Shown here one piece after another: positions 33,311 to 35,166 of a DNA stretch of 35,166 bases; within the stretch, counting starts at the first letter, position 1; the number at the start of each line of letters is the position of its first letter. The DNA is from Chloroflexota bacterium (GTDB taxonomy: Bacteria > Chloroflexota > Dehalococcoidia > Lucifugimonadales > GCA-2717565): NCBI GenBank assembly GCA_002717565.1, contig PBAZ01000030.1, positions 1 to 35,166 of the forward strand, given 5' to 3'. The notes under the pieces were generated by a model. That model worked only from the letters and a program-made list of their open reading frames with translations. It ran no database searches and was not told the DNA's origin. The position numbers and the translations under genes are program-made.

Positions 33311-35166
33311 ATGAGACGGAGAGCCGTGGGTAAACAGACAGGATTGTCTTTGAATTTGAGACGGCGGTCGTGGTTCAGCGGAGCATTGCTGCGCCAGGCA
33401 CTTTTAGGTGTAATTCTCGTTCTTGATTCATACATAGGGTTAGTCCATGGATTAGGAATTGTTCAATCTGTGGGGATCTTTACCGGGCAGATGAAGTGGT
33501 TAGCCTTGAGTGTCGAAATGATGTGTGGTGGGGTGGTTTTACTCAGAATGTTACTGAATTGCGCTACATCGACTTGGAAGAGTTCGCTTGTAGTAGTAGC
33601 ACCGATTCTTGTTGTACTGATTTTCTTCGCAGTGCTTGATTCACTGTTAACCGGCTTAGGTCGGACAGCCACAATAAATTTCAACCTTTCCTCAATAGGG
33701 ATGAGCAGCCTCTATTGGGCAGCGGTTTATCTCAGTATAGCAATTGGTTTGACCCTCACGTACAAAGTTCAGCATTTCGCGAATTTTGCACAAGCAGAAC
33801 TGATGTTAATTGGTTCTTATGTTGCTCTGACTCTTATGTGGTCCGATAGATTCTTTCCAACTTCTGATGCCCCAAAAGATGGGGTTTTGGACTGGGATTT
33901 GCTCCTTTGGGCAGGAGTTACTGCATTTTTCATCGCAGGGATTATTGGTCTTGCTACAGACAGTTTGGTATATCAACGACTTCGTGAAAAGATGGGGACC
34001 CCGCAGGTAATGATGATTGCTTCCTTAGGGGTTTCTATGGTCATCAGGGCTGTTTTGTTCATGCGCTACAGTGCAGGTACATTTCGCTTTGTTCCAGATC
34101 GAGATTGGAGATTAACCAGTGCAACCATTGATGTACCAACCGAAAGGGTGCAGTTGCATTTAGGAGATCGTGTTGCGAGTCCGCTAATGGAACTAGCTCC
34201 AAGTGTGAGTTCATATGGATTCCCGTATTCTAAGGCTGCTTTGGTGGTAGGAATTTTCAGCGCTCTGGCTGTACTTCTGTTTCTTTTGCATCGCACGCGG
34301 CTTGGAAGGCAGATGCGCGCCGTTGCTGATAACCCAGATCTTGCTGCTTCGAGTGGAATTAATGTTGGAATGGTTCACCGGATTACTGCATTTCTCTCTG
34401 GAGGCATTGCCGGTCTAGGGGGAGCATTACTTGCAGCTATTCTTCCCATCAATCCAGAATTGGGGTTAATGCTGTTATTGCCTGCTTTCGCTGTCATTGT
34501 CCTAGGAACCATAGGATCAGTTCCCGGCGTGATTCTTGGTGCACTTATCGTAGGGCTGTTGAGGGCCATTTCCGAACCGATACTGGTCGGGGCTGGCAAT
34601 GCACTCGACCGGCCTACTGCTAGTGGGTTTGCTGAAGTTATGCCGTTCGTGTTTTTGGTCGGGATCCTTTTGTTGGCACCTAAAGGAATTGGTGCGGCAC
34701 TCGAATCATGGAACATAGAACGCATACGAAAGAGACGAAGATCGAATCGAAGTGAACATAGTTTCTTTAGATTTTGGACTCATGTTATATCGAATCCGGT
34801 CTCTGCTCTGCAACACGCAGTGTGGCCTTTTTTCGATCGTCTTGGTGTAGGTATTGATTGGGTTGGTGGTGTGCTGAAGAGTATCATTGAGTTAATCTGG
34901 TCGCTTCCCTTGATGGGTCTACACAAGGCGAGATTGGTTATAGGTGTGTGTATAACACCTGTTGCGAAATGCCGGGCACGTATCCATAGTGGAATCAGCA
35001 ATCGTGTCCATATTGCAACTGATACCGATCGAGGATCATGGATACTATTTGGTATCATTTTTGCTGTCTTAGTGGTGGTGGTATGGCTTCTTCCGAGCGT
35101 AACACCTCTTACAAAAACGCTGCAGGTCGCGCGCATAGTTACCCTTGTTGGTATTTTTGGGTTAGC
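33311..35166 (+). CDS. Liv-type ABC permease, probable LivH-LivM fusion (partial)
   Basis: An open frame of over 600 codons runs from ATG 33311 to the right edge; the ORF track omits it because no stop is inside. From about residue 125 it has the LivH pattern: SSLYWAAVYLSIAIGLTLTYKVQHFANFAQAELMLIGSYVAL, GTPQVMMIASLGVSMVIRAVLF and VADNPDLAASSGINVGMVHRITAFLSGGIAGLGGALLA. Before that lies an unusual roughly 120-residue N-terminal part with about three hydrophobic segments. After LivH, from about residue 475, comes a basic linker with amphipathic stretches, then a new membrane segment (WILFGIIFAVLVVVVWLLPSVTPLTKTLQVARIV) that looks like a LivM N-terminus. GTG 33326 behind ACGGAGAG is an alternative start. 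It works with the preceding binding protein. Confidence 0.88.
   Translation, partial: MRRRAVGKQTGLSLNLRRRSWFSGALLRQALLGVILVLDSYIGLVHGLGIVQSVGIFTGQMKWLALSVEMMCGGVVLLRMLLNCATSTWKSSLVVVAPILVVLIFFAVLDSLLTGLGRTATINFNLSSIGMSSLYWAAVYLSIAIGLTLTYKVQHFANFAQAELMLIGSYVALTLMWSDRFFPTSDAPKDGVLDWDLLLWAGVTAFFIAGIIGLATDSLVYQRLREKMGTPQVMMIASLGVSMVIRAVLFMRYSAGTFRFVPDRDWRLTSATIDVPTERVQLHLGDRVASPLMELAPSVSSYGFPYSKAALVVGIFSALAVLLFLLHRTRLGRQMRAVADNPDLAASSGINVGMVHRITAFLSGGIAGLGGALLAAILPINPELGLMLLLPAFAVIVLGTIGSVPGVILGALIVGLLRAISEPILVGAGNALDRPTASGFAEVMPFVFLVGILLLAPKGIGAALESWNIERIRKRRRSNRSEHSFFRFWTHVISNPVSALQHAVWPFFDRLGVGIDWVGGVLKSIIELIWSLPLMGLHKARLVIGVCITPVAKCRARIHSGISNRVHIATDTDRGSWILFGIIFAVLVVVVWLLPSVTPLTKTLQVARIVTLVGIFGL

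Noticed and set aside
34375-34725. Minus-strand ORFs at the right end
   Set aside because: They lie opposite the Liv permease, whose LivH motifs prove the plus frame; the true ORF is missing from the track because it has no stop in the window.
1-35166. Defence island, prophage, insertion sequence, CRISPR, tRNA or rRNA
   Set aside because: I looked for transposase or integrase motifs, repeated spacers, conserved tRNA arms and rRNA stretches and found none; the window looks like ordinary chromosome.

Overview
The window reads like a chromosome segment of a free-living marine bacterium. The gene set resembles Chloroflexota of the SAR202 / Dehalococcoidia type: a class III CoA-transferase, an orphan molybdenum hydroxylase large subunit, a thiolase-fold/DUF35 pair, an FMN-dependent 2-hydroxy-acid oxidase, an HpcH/HpaI aldolase, an FAH-family hydrolase and a Liv-type ABC transporter. 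This taxonomic reading rests on gene content and protein style, not on a marker gene. I saw no rRNA, tRNA, CRISPR array, transposase, integrase or phage module, and no gene-free stretch over about 300 bases.

Layout. 1-2.6 kb (+): end of a small unknown protein, a zinc-peptidase-like lipoprotein, and a YfcE-type phosphodiesterase fold that has lost most metal ligands. A strong bidirectional terminator at about 2.59 kb separates this from a minus-strand DUF35/thiolase-fold pair (2.66-4.48 kb). 4.7-8.1 kb: a bacterial OGFr_N protein, a small unknown, and a large orphan molybdopterin dehydrogenase. 8.3-9.6 kb (-): a membrane-anchored alpha/beta hydrolase and a small unknown protein; both appear to begin at codons other than ATG/GTG/TTG. 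9.7-12.3 kb (+): a tight TSUP exporter / S51 peptidase / Gfo-Idh-MocA operon. 12.4-14.3 kb (-): methyltransferase, YgjP-type metallopeptidase and hotdog thioesterase. 14.4-16.6 kb: convergent MFS and EamA transporters. 16.8-26.2 kb: a long plus-strand run (DUF2082 zinc ribbon, LicD fusion, Cys-rich small protein, ABC exporter, HpcH aldolase, Ste24-like protease, zinc-ribbon membrane protein, double CoA-transferase, 7-TM protein). 26.3-31.1 kb: SelW-like protein (-), hydroxy-acid oxidase (+), then FAH hydrolase, ThpR and a DEAD-box helicase (all -). 31.2-35.2 kb (+): LysE exporter, then a Liv operon whose permease runs off the window and looks like a LivH-LivM fusion. The ORF track omits that permease.

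How it fits together. The enzymes suggest uptake of small organic acids or amino acids (Liv, TSUP, LysE, MFS) and their oxidation, CoA activation and C-C cleavage, consistent with heterotrophy on varied dissolved organic matter. I found no defence island or clearly new multi-gene system. The most unusual signals are: (i) genes whose only sensible start is ATT, ATC or CTG, the clearest being a DEAD-box helicase with a perfect Shine-Dalgarno before CTG; (ii) a phosphodiesterase fold stripped of its metal site; (iii) a thiolase-fold/DUF35 pair without the thiolase cysteine, possibly an Ltp2-like aldolase; (iv) a LicD domain fused to a carboxypeptidase-regulatory-like domain; and (v) fused transport and CoA-transferase polypeptides. 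All of this is read by eye, without database searches.
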